From NCBI RefSeq assembly GCF_023913775.1, contig NZ_JAMXAX010000055.1, positions 1 through 35,405 on the forward strand: a DNA stretch of 35,405 nucleotides, read 5' to 3'. Shown here one piece after another: positions 14,905 to 23,527 of the stretch; positions within the stretch are counted from its first letter, which is position 1; the number at the start of each line of letters is the position of its first letter. The translations under genes and the position numbers were made by a program. The notes under the pieces are model-generated. The model was given only the letters and a program-made list of their open reading frames with translations. It made no database searches and was not told where the DNA came from. Source of the DNA: Acidovorax facilis. Lineage in GTDB: Bacteria; Pseudomonadota; Gammaproteobacteria; Burkholderiales; Burkholderiaceae_C.

Positions 14905-15918
14905 TCAGAGCTCGCCCCGGGGGCCGCGCCCCATGAGCTGCGCCACGGCCTCGGCAGGTTGCAGGCGGCCGTCAAGCAAGGCCACGGCGGCCTCGGCGAT
15001 GGGCATGTCCACACCCAGTGTCTGCGCGCGCTGCACCACGGTGCGGGCGCTGTAGACGCCTTCCGCCACATGGCCCAGGGATTCCACCGCCTGCGCCAGG
15101 GTCTGGCCCTGTGCCAGCAGCATGCCCACGCGCCGGTTGCGCGACAGGTCGCCGGTGGCGGTCAGCACCAGGTCGCCCAGGCCGGACAGGCCCATGAACG
15201 TGTCGGGCCGCGCGCCCAGCGCCAGGCCCAGCCGCGTCATCTCAGCCAGGCCGCGCGTGATGAGTGCGGCGCGGGCGTTGAGACCCAGCGCCAACCCGTC
15301 GCACAGGCCGGTGGCAATGGCCAGCACGTTTTTCACCGCGCCGCCCACTTCCACGCCCACGATGTCTTCGTTGGCATACACGCGCACGCTCGGGCTGTGA
15401 AAGGCTTTGACCAGCGCATCGCGCACGGCCGCATGGGCGCTGGCGGCCACCAGGGCTGTGGGCTGCCCCAGGGCGACTTCCTGCGCAAAGCTCGGGCCGC
15501 TGAATGCGCCTGCTATTAAATCAGGAGCTACTTGGGCTTGTACTTCGTGCGCCAGCAGCCCAAAAGATGCTGAATTGGCACCGGCAGGCACCGCCTCGAA
15601 GCCCTTGCACAGCCAGGCCACAGGTGCCGTGCACCCGCGCAGCGCCAGCAGCATGCCGCGCAGGGCGGCCATGGGCGTGGCCACGATGACCAGGTCGGCA
15701 CCGGGCAACAGTGCGCGGAAGTCGCCATCGACCACTGAGAGGCACGGGGGGAGGGCAATGCCCGGCAGGTAGCGGGCGTTTTGTGCCTGGGCGCGCATGC
15801 TTTGCGCCTGGGCTGCATCGCGGGCCCACAGGGTGACCGCGTGCCCGGCAGGGTGCTGGGCTGCGCTCATGGCGACCGCAGAGCCCCAGGCACCAGCGCC
15901 AAATACTATGATTTTCAT
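14905..15918 (-). CDS. gpsA: NAD(P)H-dependent glycerol-3-phosphate dehydrogenase
   Basis: The product has 337 residues and reduces dihydroxyacetone phosphate to sn-glycerol 3-phosphate, the start of phospholipid synthesis. The nucleotide-binding motif [12 protein letters not shown] lies at residues 5-16; LCKGFE, LSGLGDL-type and [17 protein letters not shown] motifs (with the catalytic lysine) follow in order. Two stretches have AT-rich, rare-looking codons unlike the rest of the gene: the first codons (ATA GTA TTT) and about residues 115-139 (GTA, GAT TTA ATA GCA). Both adjoin or resemble the family 1 repeat. The gene follows secB, with 58 bases between. Confidence 0.96.
   Translation of the reverse strand: MKIIVFGAGAWGSAVAMSAAQHPAGHAVTLWARDAAQAQSMRAQAQNARYLPGIALPPCLSVVDGDFRALLPGADLVIVATPMAALRGMLLALRGCTAPVAWLCKGFEAVPAGANSASFGLLAHEVQAQVAPDLIAGAFSGPSFAQEVALGQPTALVAASAHAAVRDALVKAFHSPSVRVYANEDIVGVEVGGAVKNVLAIATGLCDGLALGLNARAALITRGLAEMTRLGLALGARPDTFMGLSGLGDLVLTATGDLSRNRRVGMLLAQGQTLAQAVESLGHVAEGVYSARTVVQRAQTLGVDMPIAEAAVALLDGRLQPAEAVAQLMGRGPRGEL
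15500..15577. repeat. AT-rich repeat-like segment inside gpsA
   Basis: Within a GC-rich gene this stretch contains GCTATTAAATCAGGAGCTACTTG (shown in part: GCTATTAAATCAGGAGC), which resembles the AT-rich flanks of the family 1 repeat. The reading frame stays open and the protein length is normal, so the segment replaced and did not interrupt coding sequence. Confidence 0.45.
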
Positions 15919-15962
15919 AGCTGCTTGCGCTTATCTATCGGGCGGTAGAGGCAAAAAAGCCT
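15916..15962. repeat. Palindromic dispersed repeat, family 1, copy E
   Basis: CATAGCTGCTTGCGCTTATC followed by TATCGGGCGGTAGAGGC matches the outer parts of copy A read on the other strand. It lies between secB and gpsA, and the gpsA start codon is part of its edge (AGCTATG). Confidence 0.6.
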
Positions 15963-15976
15963 CTAAACGCTGATGA

Positions 15977-16435
15977 TTACTGCGTGATGATGGGCGAGGC
16001 TTGGCCGGCGGCCTGCGCTTGCTGCTGCTCGTACATGGCCTGGAAGTTGATTTCGGCCAGGTGGACGGGCGGGAAGCCAGCGCGGTTGATCACGTCGGCC
16101 ACGTTGCCGCGCAGGTAGGGGTACACGATCTGCGGGCAGGCGATGCCCATGATGGGGCCCATCTGGTCTTCGGGCACGTTGCGGATTTCGAAGATGCCGG
16201 CCTGCTTGGCTTCGACCAGGAACACGGTCTTGTCCTTGATCTTGGTCTGCACGGTAGCCGTCACGGCCACTTCAAAGATGCCTTCGGCCACGGGAGTGGC
16301 TTCCACACCCAGCTGGATGTCCACGCTGGGTTGCTCTTGTTCGAGCAGGATGCCGGGGGAATTGGGTTGTTCCAGCGACAGGTCCTTGAGGTAGACGCGC
16401 TGGATCTGGAACACGGGGTTTTCTTGATCGGCCAT
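15977..16435 (-). CDS. secB: Protein-export chaperone SecB
   Basis: The product has 152 residues, the usual size. SecB is a cytoplasmic tetramer that keeps preproteins unfolded and hands them to SecA. Typical family motifs are visible: [19 protein letters not shown] near the start, [25 protein letters not shown] in the middle and the signature [13 protein letters not shown] with [19 protein letters not shown] near the end. The C-terminal glutamine/alanine tail is less conserved, as usual. It lies downstream of grxC, separated by a hairpin with a U-rich tail that may work as terminator or attenuator. Confidence 0.97.
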   Translation of the reverse strand: MADQENPVFQIQRVYLKDLSLEQPNSPGILLEQEQPSVDIQLGVEATPVAEGIFEVAVTATVQTKIKDKTVFLVEAKQAGIFEIRNVPEDQMGPIMGIACPQIVYPYLRGNVADVINRAGFPPVHLAEINFQAMYEQQQAQAAGQASPIITQ

Positions 16436-16470
16436 GGTGAAGTCTCTTTGAGCTTACAAAATTGCTAGCA

Positions 16471-16507
16471 AAACAAAACCCGCCGGGGAGCAGCTCCCGC
16501 AGCGGGC
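16471..16507 (-). terminator. Hairpin with U-rich tail between grxC and secB
   Basis: Read on the minus strand, CCCGC...GCGGG (16507-16480) encloses GGGAGC/GCTCCC, and TTTTGTTTTG follows (16479-16471). This has the form of an intrinsic terminator. It lies 36 bases before the secB start. Confidence 0.65.
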
Positions 16508-16515
16508 ACATGGGG

Positions 16516-16530
16516 CTGCATTATGCAGCG
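16516..16530. promoter_or_regulatory. Palindrome with -10-like centre after grxC
   Basis: GCTGCAT-T-ATGCAGC is a perfect 7-base inverted repeat. On the minus strand its centre reads CATAAT, a plausible -10 box. A promoter here would send secB transcripts through the hairpin at 16480-16507. Confidence 0.35.
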
Positions 16531-16543
16531 CCCGGGGAGGGGG

Positions 16544-16801
16544 TCAGGCGCCCAACAAGGGCATGAGCTCGCCACGGCTGTCCAGCGCCACCAGATCGTC
16601 GTGGCCGCCCACATGGGTGTCACCGATGTAGATCTGCGGCACCGTGCGGCGGCCGGTGATCTCCATCATGTGGCTGCGCGCGGCGGGGTCGGTGTCGATG
16701 CGGATCTCCTCGATCTGCTCCACACCCTTGGACTTGAGGATCTGCTTGGCCCGGATGCAATAGGGGCAGACGGCGGTGGTGTACATCTTCACGGGTTGCA
16801 T
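16544..16801 (-). CDS. grxC: Glutaredoxin 3
   Basis: The product has 85 residues and is a cytoplasmic glutathione-dependent disulfide reductase. The active site CPYC lies at residues 12-15 after the first strand (VKMYTTAV). The cis-proline motif TVPQIYIG and the GGHDDL glutathione-binding motif are in the expected places. The length and order are those of GrxC. It lies between the membrane rhodanese gene and secB on the same strand. Confidence 0.96.
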   Translation of the reverse strand: MQPVKMYTTAVCPYCIRAKQILKSKGVEQIEEIRIDTDPAARSHMMEITGRRTVPQIYIGDTHVGGHDDLVALDSRGELMPLLGA

Positions 16802-16878
16802 GGCGGACCTTCCTCTTTCTTCCTGTGGGGCTAAAAATCAGTGGCAAGACTATCGCGGACCCAATAACTGGGGGCGGA

Positions 16879-17286
16879 TCAGGCTTTTTCCACAGGCAGG
16901 CTGGCTTCGCGCCAGGCCTTCAGGCCACCAGCGAGCGACTGGGCGTTGTCGTAGCCCAGCTTTTTGGCAATGGCGACGGCACGGTTGGAGCGGGCGCCAC
17001 TGGCGCACACCAGCACCACGGGCAGGGCCTTGTTCTTGACCACGGTGGGCAGCCGCTCTTCGAGCTGGCCCAGGGGCACGTTCTTGGCTCCGTTCACGTG
17101 GCCGGCGGCGAATTCCTCGGTTTCGCAGACGTCGATGACCACCGCTTTTTCGCGGTTGATGAGCTGCACGGCGCGCGCTGGCGTCAGCGAGCCGCCACTG
17201 GCGTTCTTGAGGACCGGCCACAGCAACATGCTGCCCGAAGCCAGTGCAACGAGGAACAGATACCAGTTATCAATAATGAATTTCAC
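16879..17286 (-). CDS. Membrane-anchored rhodanese-like protein
   Basis: The product has 135 residues. An N-terminal membrane helix (residues 7-26, NWYLFLVALASGSMLLWPVL) is followed by one rhodanese domain with the typical VIDVCETEEFAAGHVNGAKNVP and the active loop CASGARSNRA, with catalytic C94. Such proteins move sulfane sulfur from a donor onto acceptors and are fixed here to the inner membrane. The start is GTG at 17286, preceded by AAGGAAG at good spacing; the longer open frame upstream reads into the gpmA promoter and gpmA itself, so it is rejected. It is divergent from gpmA and upstream of grxC, so a role in thiol chemistry is plausible. Confidence 0.9.
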   Translation of the reverse strand: MKFIIDNWYLFLVALASGSMLLWPVLKNASGGSLTPARAVQLINREKAVVIDVCETEEFAAGHVNGAKNVPLGQLEERLPTVVKNKALPVVLVCASGARSNRAVAIAKKLGYDNAQSLAGGLKAWREASLPVEKA

Positions 17287-17295
17287 GAAGCTTCC

Positions 17296-17325
17296 TTGGG
17301 TTGGCGAACAGCGTAATTCTAGAAT
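17296..17325 (+). promoter_or_regulatory. Candidate promoter of gpmA
   Basis: TTGGGT (17296-17301) and TAGAAT (17320-17325) are 18 bases apart, a reasonable -35/-10 pair. It lies in the 87-base region between the divergent rhodanese gene and gpmA. The -35 half is weak. Confidence 0.4.
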
Positions 17326-17373
17326 GCTGGGTTTTGGCCCGCATTTTTTTGACCTGCCTTTCCTGGGGAAACC

Positions 17374-18117
17374 ATGTACAAGCTCGTTCTGATCCGCCAC
17401 GGCGAATCCACCTGGAACCTTGAAAACCGCTTTACCGGCTGGACCGATGTGGACCTCACGCCCACCGGTGTTTCCCAGGCCATGTCGGCCGGCAAGCTGC
17501 TCAAGGCCGAGGGCTACGAGTTCGACCTGGCGTTCACCAGCGTGCTCAAGCGCGCCATCCACACCCTGTGGTACACGCTGGACGAAATGGATTGCACCTG
17601 GCTGCCCGTGGTCAAGGACTGGCGCCTGAATGAGCGCCACTACGGTGCCCTGCAGGGCCTGAACAAGGCCGACATGGCCAAACAGTACGGCGACGAGCAG
17701 GTGCTGGTGTGGCGCCGCAGCTATGACACCCCGCCCCCAGCGCTGGAAGCCACGGACCCCCGCAGCGAGCGCAGCGACCGCCGTTACGCCGCTCTGGCCG
17801 AAGGCAGCGTGCCGCTCACGGAATGCCTGAAGGACACCGTGGCCCGCGTGCTGCCGTTCTGGAACGATGCCATGGCACCGGCCATCCGCTCAGGCAAGCG
17901 CGTGGTGGTCGCCGCGCACGGCAATTCCATCCGCGCCCTGGTGAAGTACCTGGACAACATCTCCGAGTCGGACATCGTGGGCCTGAACATTCCCAACGGA
18001 ATCCCGTTGGTATATGAGCTGGACGCCGACCTCAAGCCCATCCGCCACTACTATCTGGGCGATGCAGAAGCGGCTGCCAAGGCAGCTGCGGCAGTGGCAT
18101 CGCAAGGCAAGGCGTAA
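17374..18117 (+). CDS. gpmA: 2,3-bisphosphoglycerate-dependent phosphoglycerate mutase
   Basis: The product has 247 residues and interconverts 3- and 2-phosphoglycerate in glycolysis and gluconeogenesis. [10 protein letters not shown] at residues 6-15 carries the phospho-accepting H9. [37 protein letters not shown] and the second histidine in [15 protein letters not shown] are all as in dPGM enzymes. A short alanine-rich tail ends the protein. GGGGA lies before the ATG. It is followed on the same strand by the S41 protease gene after 121 bases. Confidence 0.97.
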   Translation: MYKLVLIRHGESTWNLENRFTGWTDVDLTPTGVSQAMSAGKLLKAEGYEFDLAFTSVLKRAIHTLWYTLDEMDCTWLPVVKDWRLNERHYGALQGLNKADMAKQYGDEQVLVWRRSYDTPPPALEATDPRSERSDRRYAALAEGSVPLTECLKDTVARVLPFWNDAMAPAIRSGKRVVVAAHGNSIRALVKYLDNISESDIVGLNIPNGIPLVYELDADLKPIRHYYLGDAEAAAKAAAAVASQGKA

Positions 18118-18238
18118 AGCCTGGGTAAAGACGGGGAAAACCCGCCGATACCCTGTCTAAAGTGAGTGCCTGCGCGGAACTGCAGCGGGTTTGGTCCTTC
18201 CAAGGTGTATATTGGTTTTGAAGCGGTAAAGGTGTTGT

Positions 18239-19675
18239 ATGGGCCACAAACTCAAAATTGCGGGATGGGTATCGGTTGGTGTCGTGGCTGGGGCTCTGAC
18301 GACGGTTTCGTTGCAGACGGTCGCGCGTGGTGCGATGACTCCGCTGCCGCTGGAAGAAATCCAGCAGCTGTCGGCGGTGTTCGGCCTGGTTAAGACCGAT
18401 TACGTCGAACCGGTGGATGACAAGAAGCTCATCACCGACGCCATCTCCGGCATGGTCGCCAGCCTGGACCCGCACTCCCAGTATTTCGACAAGAAGTCCT
18501 TCAAGGAATTTCGCGAAGGCACTTCCGGCCGTTTTGTGGGGGTTGGTATCGAAATCACCCAGGAAGACGGCTTGATCAAGGTGGTGTCGCCCATCGAAGG
18601 GTCTCCCGCCTTCCGCGCTGGCCTCAAGACCAATGACCTGATCACCAAGATCGACGAAACGGCGGTCAAGGGCCTGTCCTTGAACGATGCCGTCAAGCGC
18701 ATGCGTGGCGAGCCCAACACCAAGGTCACGCTCACCATCTTCCGCAAGGACGAGAGCCGCACCTTCCCGGTCACCATCACGCGCGAAGAGATCAAGACCC
18801 AGTCCGTCAAGGGCAAGGTGGTGGAGCCCGGCTACGCCTGGATCCGCCTGTCGCAGTTCCAGGAGCGCACGGTCGATGACTTTGTGCGCAAGGTGGAAGA
18901 GGTCTACAAGCAGGAACCCAACCTCAAGGGCCTGGTGCTCGACCTGCGCAACGATCCCGGCGGCCTGCTGGATGCGGCTGTGGCCGTGTCGGCCGCGTTC
19001 CTGCCAGAAAACGTCACGGTGGTCACGACCAACGGGCAGCTCGCGGACAGCAAGGCCACTTACAAGGCCTCGCCCGACTTCTACCAGCGCCGTGGCGGGG
19101 GTGACCCGTTGCGCCGCCTGCCCGCAGCCCTCAAGTCCGTGCCACTCGTGGTGCTGGTGAATGAAGGCTCTGCGTCGGCCAGCGAGATCGTGGCGGGCGC
19201 TCTGCAGGACCACAAGCGCGCCACCATCATGGGCAGCCAGACCTTTGGCAAGGGCTCGGTGCAGACCGTGCGTCCGCTGGGGCCTGATACCGGCATCAAG
19301 CTGACCACCGCGCGCTATTACACCCCGAGCGGCAAGTCGATCCAGGCCAAGGGCATCGTGCCCGACGTGATGATCGACGAATCGGAAGAAGGTAACATCT
19401 TCGCTGCTTTGCGCATGCGCGAGGCCGATCTGGACAAGCACCTGGGCAGCGGCCAAGGCGAGGAAAAGAAGGATGAGGCCCGTGAAAAGGCCCGCGAAAG
19501 CGCCCTCAAGCGCATGGAAGAAGAAGCCAAAAAGCCTGCAGCAGAACGCAAGGCTCCAGAGTTCGGTTCGGACAAGGACTTCCAGCTCGTGCAGGCGCTC
19601 AACCAGCTCAAAGGCCGCCCCGTGCTGGTCAGCAAGACACTGACGGAACGCAAGGACGAAAAGAAAGAAAATTGA
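18239..19675 (+). CDS. S41 carboxy-terminal processing protease
   Basis: The product has 478 residues. An N-terminal signal or anchor (residues 5-28) places it in the periplasm. A PDZ domain follows at about 95-180 (FVGVGIEITQED, SPAFRAGLKTNDLITKID), then the S41 protease domain: GLVLDLRNDPGGLLDAAV, the catalytic serine S313 in NEGSASASEI and the lysine K338 in TFGKGSVQT. The charged tail (about 405-478, rich in Lys and Glu) is probably coiled or disordered. CtpA/Prc-type enzymes cut envelope proteins at their C-termini and tune cell-wall hydrolases. AAAGG precedes the ATG. A clear terminator follows the stop. Confidence 0.94.
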   Translation: MGHKLKIAGWVSVGVVAGALTTVSLQTVARGAMTPLPLEEIQQLSAVFGLVKTDYVEPVDDKKLITDAISGMVASLDPHSQYFDKKSFKEFREGTSGRFVGVGIEITQEDGLIKVVSPIEGSPAFRAGLKTNDLITKIDETAVKGLSLNDAVKRMRGEPNTKVTLTIFRKDESRTFPVTITREEIKTQSVKGKVVEPGYAWIRLSQFQERTVDDFVRKVEEVYKQEPNLKGLVLDLRNDPGGLLDAAVAVSAAFLPENVTVVTTNGQLADSKATYKASPDFYQRRGGGDPLRRLPAALKSVPLVVLVNEGSASASEIVAGALQDHKRATIMGSQTFGKGSVQTVRPLGPDTGIKLTTARYYTPSGKSIQAKGIVPDVMIDESEEGNIFAALRMREADLDKHLGSGQGEEKKDEAREKARESALKRMEEEAKKPAAERKAPEFGSDKDFQLVQALNQLKGRPVLVSKTLTERKDEKKEN

Positions 19676-19694
19676 GCTTTCGCTCCCTGTGCTG

Positions 19695-19728
19695 AAGGCC
19701 GGATTTCCAGCGAAGTCCGGCCTTTTTT
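19695..19728 (+). terminator. Rho-independent terminator after the S41 protease gene
   Basis: AAGGCCGGA (19695-19703) pairs with TCCGGCCTT (19716-19724) across a 12-base loop and is followed by a run of T. It ends the gpmA/S41 unit before the next gene. Confidence 0.9.
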
Positions 19729-19766
19729 CTTGTCCTTCTTGCTCTTCTTTTCTTGAGACTCTCGCC

Positions 19767-20516
19767 ATGACCGATGACCAGCTCCTGCGGTACTCCCGCC
19801 ACATCCTGCTCGATGAGATGGGCATCGAGGGGCAGGAGCAGGTGCTGGCGTCCCATGCCCTCATCATCGGTGCGGGTGGCCTGGGCTCGCCTGCCGCGCT
19901 GTACCTGGCATCTGCCGGTGTGGGGCACATCACCCTGGTGGACGACGATGTGGTGGACCTGACCAACCTGCAACGCCAAATTGCACACACCACCGCGCGC
20001 GTCGGCCAGCCCAAGGTGGCGTCTGCAGCCAGCGCCATGGCAGCCATCAACCCCGAAGTGCAGGTGACCGTGCTCCAGGCGCGCGCAGATGCCGCTGTGC
20101 TCGATACCCTGGTGCAAGACGCCTGCGTGGTGCTCGATTGCAGCGACAACTACGCAACACGCCACGCCGTCAATGCGGCCTGTGTGCGCCATCGCAAGCC
20201 CCTTGTTGCGGGGGCCGTCATCCGCTTTGATGCCCAGATCACGGTGGTGGACCCGCGCCAGGCTGCGTCGCCCTGTTACGCCTGTATTTTTCCGCCTGAG
20301 GCGGATTTTGAAGAGGTGCGTTGCTCCACCATGGGCGTGTTTGCCCCGCTGGTGGGCGTGGTGGGTGCCCTGCAGGCGGCCGAGGCGCTCAAGCTGCTTG
20401 CAGGCATCGGGACGTCACTGGCTGGGCGTCTGTTGATGCTGGATGGACGGTCCATGGAGTGGAGCACGATGAACGTGGCGCGTGCGCCGCACTGCACGGT
20501 GTGTGTTGCTCGGTAG
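19767..20516 (+). CDS. HesA/MoeB/ThiF-family adenylyltransferase
   Basis: The product has 249 residues. It is an E1-like enzyme that adenylates the C-terminus of a small sulfur-carrier protein (MoaD or ThiS type) in the cytoplasm. RYSRHILLDEMGIEGQ at the start, the ATP motif IIGAGGLGSPAALYL (about residues 33-47), DDDVVDLTNLQRQI and DCSDNYATRHAVN are diagnostic. Two cysteine pairs, CYAC near 171 and CTVC at the end, bind the structural zinc. MoeB and ThiF cannot be told apart from sequence alone; no carrier-protein gene is nearby. The length fits the short form without a rhodanese domain. It starts about 40 bases after the terminator at 19695. Confidence 0.93.
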   Translation: MTDDQLLRYSRHILLDEMGIEGQEQVLASHALIIGAGGLGSPAALYLASAGVGHITLVDDDVVDLTNLQRQIAHTTARVGQPKVASAASAMAAINPEVQVTVLQARADAAVLDTLVQDACVVLDCSDNYATRHAVNAACVRHRKPLVAGAVIRFDAQITVVDPRQAASPCYACIFPPEADFEEVRCSTMGVFAPLVGVVGALQAAEALKLLAGIGTSLAGRLLMLDGRSMEWSTMNVARAPHCTVCVAR

Positions 20517-20629
20517 GATTACTCCTACAGCGTCCGCGTGCGGCGGCTGGCAGAATCCGCTCAGCTGAGCCACTAAATTTGAGGCTCGACCAGCGTAAAT
20601 GTGCGTTGGTAGTGAAACGGGACCCTTCT

Positions 20630-21055
20630 GTGAAACTCCGCACCTATATCGTTGAAGACAACGCCACCATTCGAGAGAACCTGATCGGGACGCTCGAAGA
20701 GTTGGCGTCCGTAGAGGCGGTAGGAGTCGCTGAGACCGAGGACGAGGGCAAGAACTGGCTCGCCACCCATGGTGAGCAGTGGGATCTGGCAATAGTGGAT
20801 CTTTTTCTGCGCCAAGGCAGTGGGCTGGGGGTCCTGGCGGCATGCCGCTCGCGCCGCCCTGGCCAGAAGATGGTGGTGCTGAGCAACTACGCGACACCCG
20901 ATGTGCGCATGCGCTGCGCACAGCTGGGGGTGGATGCGGTCTTCGACAAATCCAACGAAATTGATGCGCTGGTGGACTACTGCATCCAGCACAGCAGCAG
21001 TCCTGCGGGAATGGAAGCTGGCCAGTCCCTGTCGTCGCCTGGCCATTCGCTGTGA
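20630..21055 (+). CDS. Stand-alone response-regulator receiver
   Basis: The product has 141 residues and consists of a single receiver domain with no output domain. The acidic pair lies in YIVEDN (E9, D10), the phospho-accepting aspartate is D57 in IVDLFL, and the lysine of VFDKS lies near residue 108. The last 25 residues are a Ser/Pro tail. The start is GTG at 20630; the frame stays open far upstream through the MoeB-like gene, but the receiver begins right at this codon. It may be a phosphate sink or connector for the histidine kinase at 21923, which lies beyond the convergent NarL-type regulator. That pairing is inference. Confidence 0.85.
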   Translation: MKLRTYIVEDNATIRENLIGTLEELASVEAVGVAETEDEGKNWLATHGEQWDLAIVDLFLRQGSGLGVLAACRSRRPGQKMVVLSNYATPDVRMRCAQLGVDAVFDKSNEIDALVDYCIQHSSSPAGMEAGQSLSSPGHSL

Positions 21056-21165
21056 TGCTGCGCCCTGCAGCGCGGGCGCGCGCGGCGGGGCTTTTTATTT
21101 TCTACTCTTCTCGCCAGCGGGCCGAGTCAGGCCCAATGACCCCGGACTGAGGCCACTGCTCCATG

Positions 21166-21798
21166 TCAGTCAATCAAGCGGTTCTTGAGCGCGTAGTAGG
21201 TCAGATCGCTGTTGGACGACAGGCTCATCTTTTCCATCAGTCGCGTGCGGTAGGTGCTCACCGTCTTGACGCTGAGCGACAAGGCCTTGGCGATATCGCC
21301 TGCCGTCTCTCCCTTGGCCAGCTTGAGGAACACCTGGAACTCGCGTTCCGACAACTGCTCGTGGGGCGGTGCGTCGTCCTTGCGATTGAGTTGCTGGGCC
21401 AGCAGTTCGGCCACGGCAGGCGTCAGGTAGCGGCGGCCCAGCGCAATGGTGCGGATCGCCTCCACGATTTCAGAGGGTTCGCACTCCTTGTTCAGGTAGC
21501 CGCTGGCGCCCTGGCGGATCAGGTTGATCGCATAGTGCTCTTCGGGGTAGCCGCTCAGAATCAGGATGCCCATGTCCGGGGCCTTGGCCCGCAGCATGGC
21601 CAGCGCATCCAGCCCGCTCTGTCCGGGCATCGACAGGTCCATGAGCAGGACATCAATTTCCTTGTTGCGTACCAGGTCGATGGCTTCACGGCCGTTGGAG
21701 GCCTCACCCTCCACCCGCAGATCCACATGCTCGGACAGGAACTGCCGCAGCCCGGAACGAACTATCGCGTGGTCATCCACAATGCCAATCTTGATCAT
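21166..21798 (-). CDS. NarL/FixJ-type response regulator
   Basis: The product has 210 residues. A receiver domain (residues 3-118: IGIVDDHAIVRSGL with D8 and D9, phospho-accepting D54 in LLMDLSMPG, lysine in LNKE) is joined to a LuxR-type helix-turn-helix at about 145-208 (LSEREFQVFLKLAKGET, SVKTVSTYRTRLMEKM). It is a DNA-binding regulator switched by phosphorylation. It is divergent from the histidine kinase gene at 21923 with 124 bases between, so it is almost surely the partner of that kinase. The ATG at 21798 starts directly at the receiver; the longer frame upstream is rejected. Confidence 0.94.
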   Translation of the reverse strand: MIKIGIVDDHAIVRSGLRQFLSEHVDLRVEGEASNGREAIDLVRNKEIDVLLMDLSMPGQSGLDALAMLRAKAPDMGILILSGYPEEHYAINLIRQGASGYLNKECEPSEIVEAIRTIALGRRYLTPAVAELLAQQLNRKDDAPPHEQLSEREFQVFLKLAKGETAGDIAKALSLSVKTVSTYRTRLMEKMSLSSNSDLTYYALKNRLID

Positions 21799-21922
21799 CG
21801 ATCTTTCTTTCGCAGGGCGGTGATGCCGCTCCTGATGTTTGTTGGTTGGAAAGCTTCTCCGGCACGTCATCCCTGTTGGCAGGGTGGTGCCCGGTCTTCA
21901 CACATTATCCAGAATACCGCGT

Positions 21923-23329
21923 ATGAGTCTTAAAGAAAACACCCGCATCTGGCTGCCCAAGGTCCGCAAGATGGCCTTGAGCCTGCCCATGGCGTTGCTG
22001 GCGGCGATGGTGCTGGTGGGTATCAACGAAACGGGTCACATGCGCTCACAAGATGCGGTGGAGCAGATGACCCACGGTCAGAACACGCGCAAGGCCGTCA
22101 ACCTGTTGCTGCAGAGCATGCTGGACGCAGAAACCGGGCAGCGTGGCTATCTGCTCACCGGCAACGAGACTTATCTGGAGCCTTACGACAAGGCGGTGGC
22201 TACCGTGCAGACCAACCTGGACGGCTTGCGCGGGCTGTTCATGGATGCCCCCGAAGACATGCAGGAATTTGCGCTGCTGTCGCGGCAGATATCCCGCAAG
22301 CTCGCGGAGATGGAACTGAGCCTGCGTTTGCGCCGGCAGAGCAATGAAGATGCCTGGAAGTTCATCCTGCATACCGACGTGGGCAAGGAGCACATGGAGG
22401 CCATCCGCAAGCACGCGCTGGAGTTGATTGCCCGCAGCGACATGCACGTGAAACAAGGCCAGGACCAGATCGAGCAGTCGCTCATGCTGTCGCGCATTGG
22501 CATTGCCACGGTGACGGTCATTGGCTTGCTGGCGTTCTACATGTATCTGCGCCAGGCGCAGGCGCTGCAGGTCGTCAACCAGCGCGAACAGGCCCTGCTG
22601 GAGCGCGAACGGGACCGCCTGGAAGGCCTTGTAAAGGCCCGTACCGCAACTCTTTCCGAGCTGGCAAACCATCTGCAGCAAGTACGTGAAGATGAGCGTG
22701 GGCACCTTGCGCGCGAGCTGCACGATGAGCTGGGTGCACTGCTCACTGCGGCCAAGCTGGATGTTGCGCGGCTCAAGTCCAGGATCGACGCCAACGCCCC
22801 CGAGGTGGCAGAGCGGCTCAAGCACCTGACCGAAACGCTCAACAGCGGTATTGCGCTCAAGCGCCGCATCATTGAAGACCTGCGGCCCTCATCGCTCTCC
22901 AACCTCGGACTGACGGCCGCGATCGAGATCCTCACCCGCGAATATGCCGAACGCGCAGGTATCGAAGTGGAAACGAGCCTGGAATCCGTGCAGTTGCCTG
23001 ATGCCTCGCAACTCACGGTGTACCGCATGGTGCAGGAGGCGTTGACCAACATCGGCAAATACGCCAAAGCCAACAAGGTGCTGGTGTCGGTACACGGTTA
23101 CCCCACGCATGTGGCAGTTCAGGTGCGCGACGATGGCGAGGGGTTCGATCCCGCCACGGTGCGTCCTACCTCGCACGGGCTGTCGGGAATGCGCCACCGC
23201 GTGGAGTCTGCGGGCGGCAGGCTGTCCATCACCTCGCGCCCGGGCAACGGCACCCTGGTCTCTGCCGTGCTCCCGCTGCAGCGCCATGGCGCCGAGGCGT
23301 CGTCGCAGCCGCCCTCTCTGGCCGCATGA
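21923..23329 (+). CDS. CHASE3-domain sensor histidine kinase (NarX/DegS type)
   Basis: The product has 468 residues. A first membrane helix (about 17-35) leads to a periplasmic CHASE3 domain (about 40-185) with the signature ETGQRGYLLTGNETYLEPY. A second helix (about 192-209) follows, then a coiled coil (about 210-255) and a HisKA_3 dimerisation domain with the phospho-accepting H267 in ARELHDELGALL. The ATPase domain (about 365-455) shows VQEALTNIGKYAKA (N box), RDDGEGFD and GLSGMRHR. The signal it senses is unknown. The ATG at 21923 was chosen because the first helix follows it closely. It probably acts on the divergent NarL-type regulator. Confidence 0.94.
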   Translation: MSLKENTRIWLPKVRKMALSLPMALLAAMVLVGINETGHMRSQDAVEQMTHGQNTRKAVNLLLQSMLDAETGQRGYLLTGNETYLEPYDKAVATVQTNLDGLRGLFMDAPEDMQEFALLSRQISRKLAEMELSLRLRRQSNEDAWKFILHTDVGKEHMEAIRKHALELIARSDMHVKQGQDQIEQSLMLSRIGIATVTVIGLLAFYMYLRQAQALQVVNQREQALLERERDRLEGLVKARTATLSELANHLQQVREDERGHLARELHDELGALLTAAKLDVARLKSRIDANAPEVAERLKHLTETLNSGIALKRRIIEDLRPSSLSNLGLTAAIEILTREYAERAGIEVETSLESVQLPDASQLTVYRMVQEALTNIGKYAKANKVLVSVHGYPTHVAVQVRDDGEGFDPATVRPTSHGLSGMRHRVESAGGRLSITSRPGNGTLVSAVLPLQRHGAEASSQPPSLAA

Positions 23330-23527
23330 CCTAGCGGCCTTGGGCCAGGGATAGCGAGCCGCAGCGCGCCGTCCTACAGGCGGCCCGCTGCACCGCCGAC
23401 AGGCTTGCGCGCCGGGCACCGGCATCTTTGACTCTCCATGCTCCTTACAGTGGATTCCAGGCGCTGAAATTCATGTGCCAACCCACCCGCCGGCAACCGG
23501 CCCCCTCAAGAGGAGAAGGAGAAAGAA

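Noticed and set aside
18032..20149. A 705-codon open frame on the minus strand
   Set aside because: It is antisense to the S41 protease and the MoeB-like gene, both secure, and shows no family motif.
23424..23456. A sigma-70 promoter before the DUF1328 gene (TTGACT and TACAGT)
   Set aside because: The two boxes are only about 12 bases apart, too close for a normal promoter.
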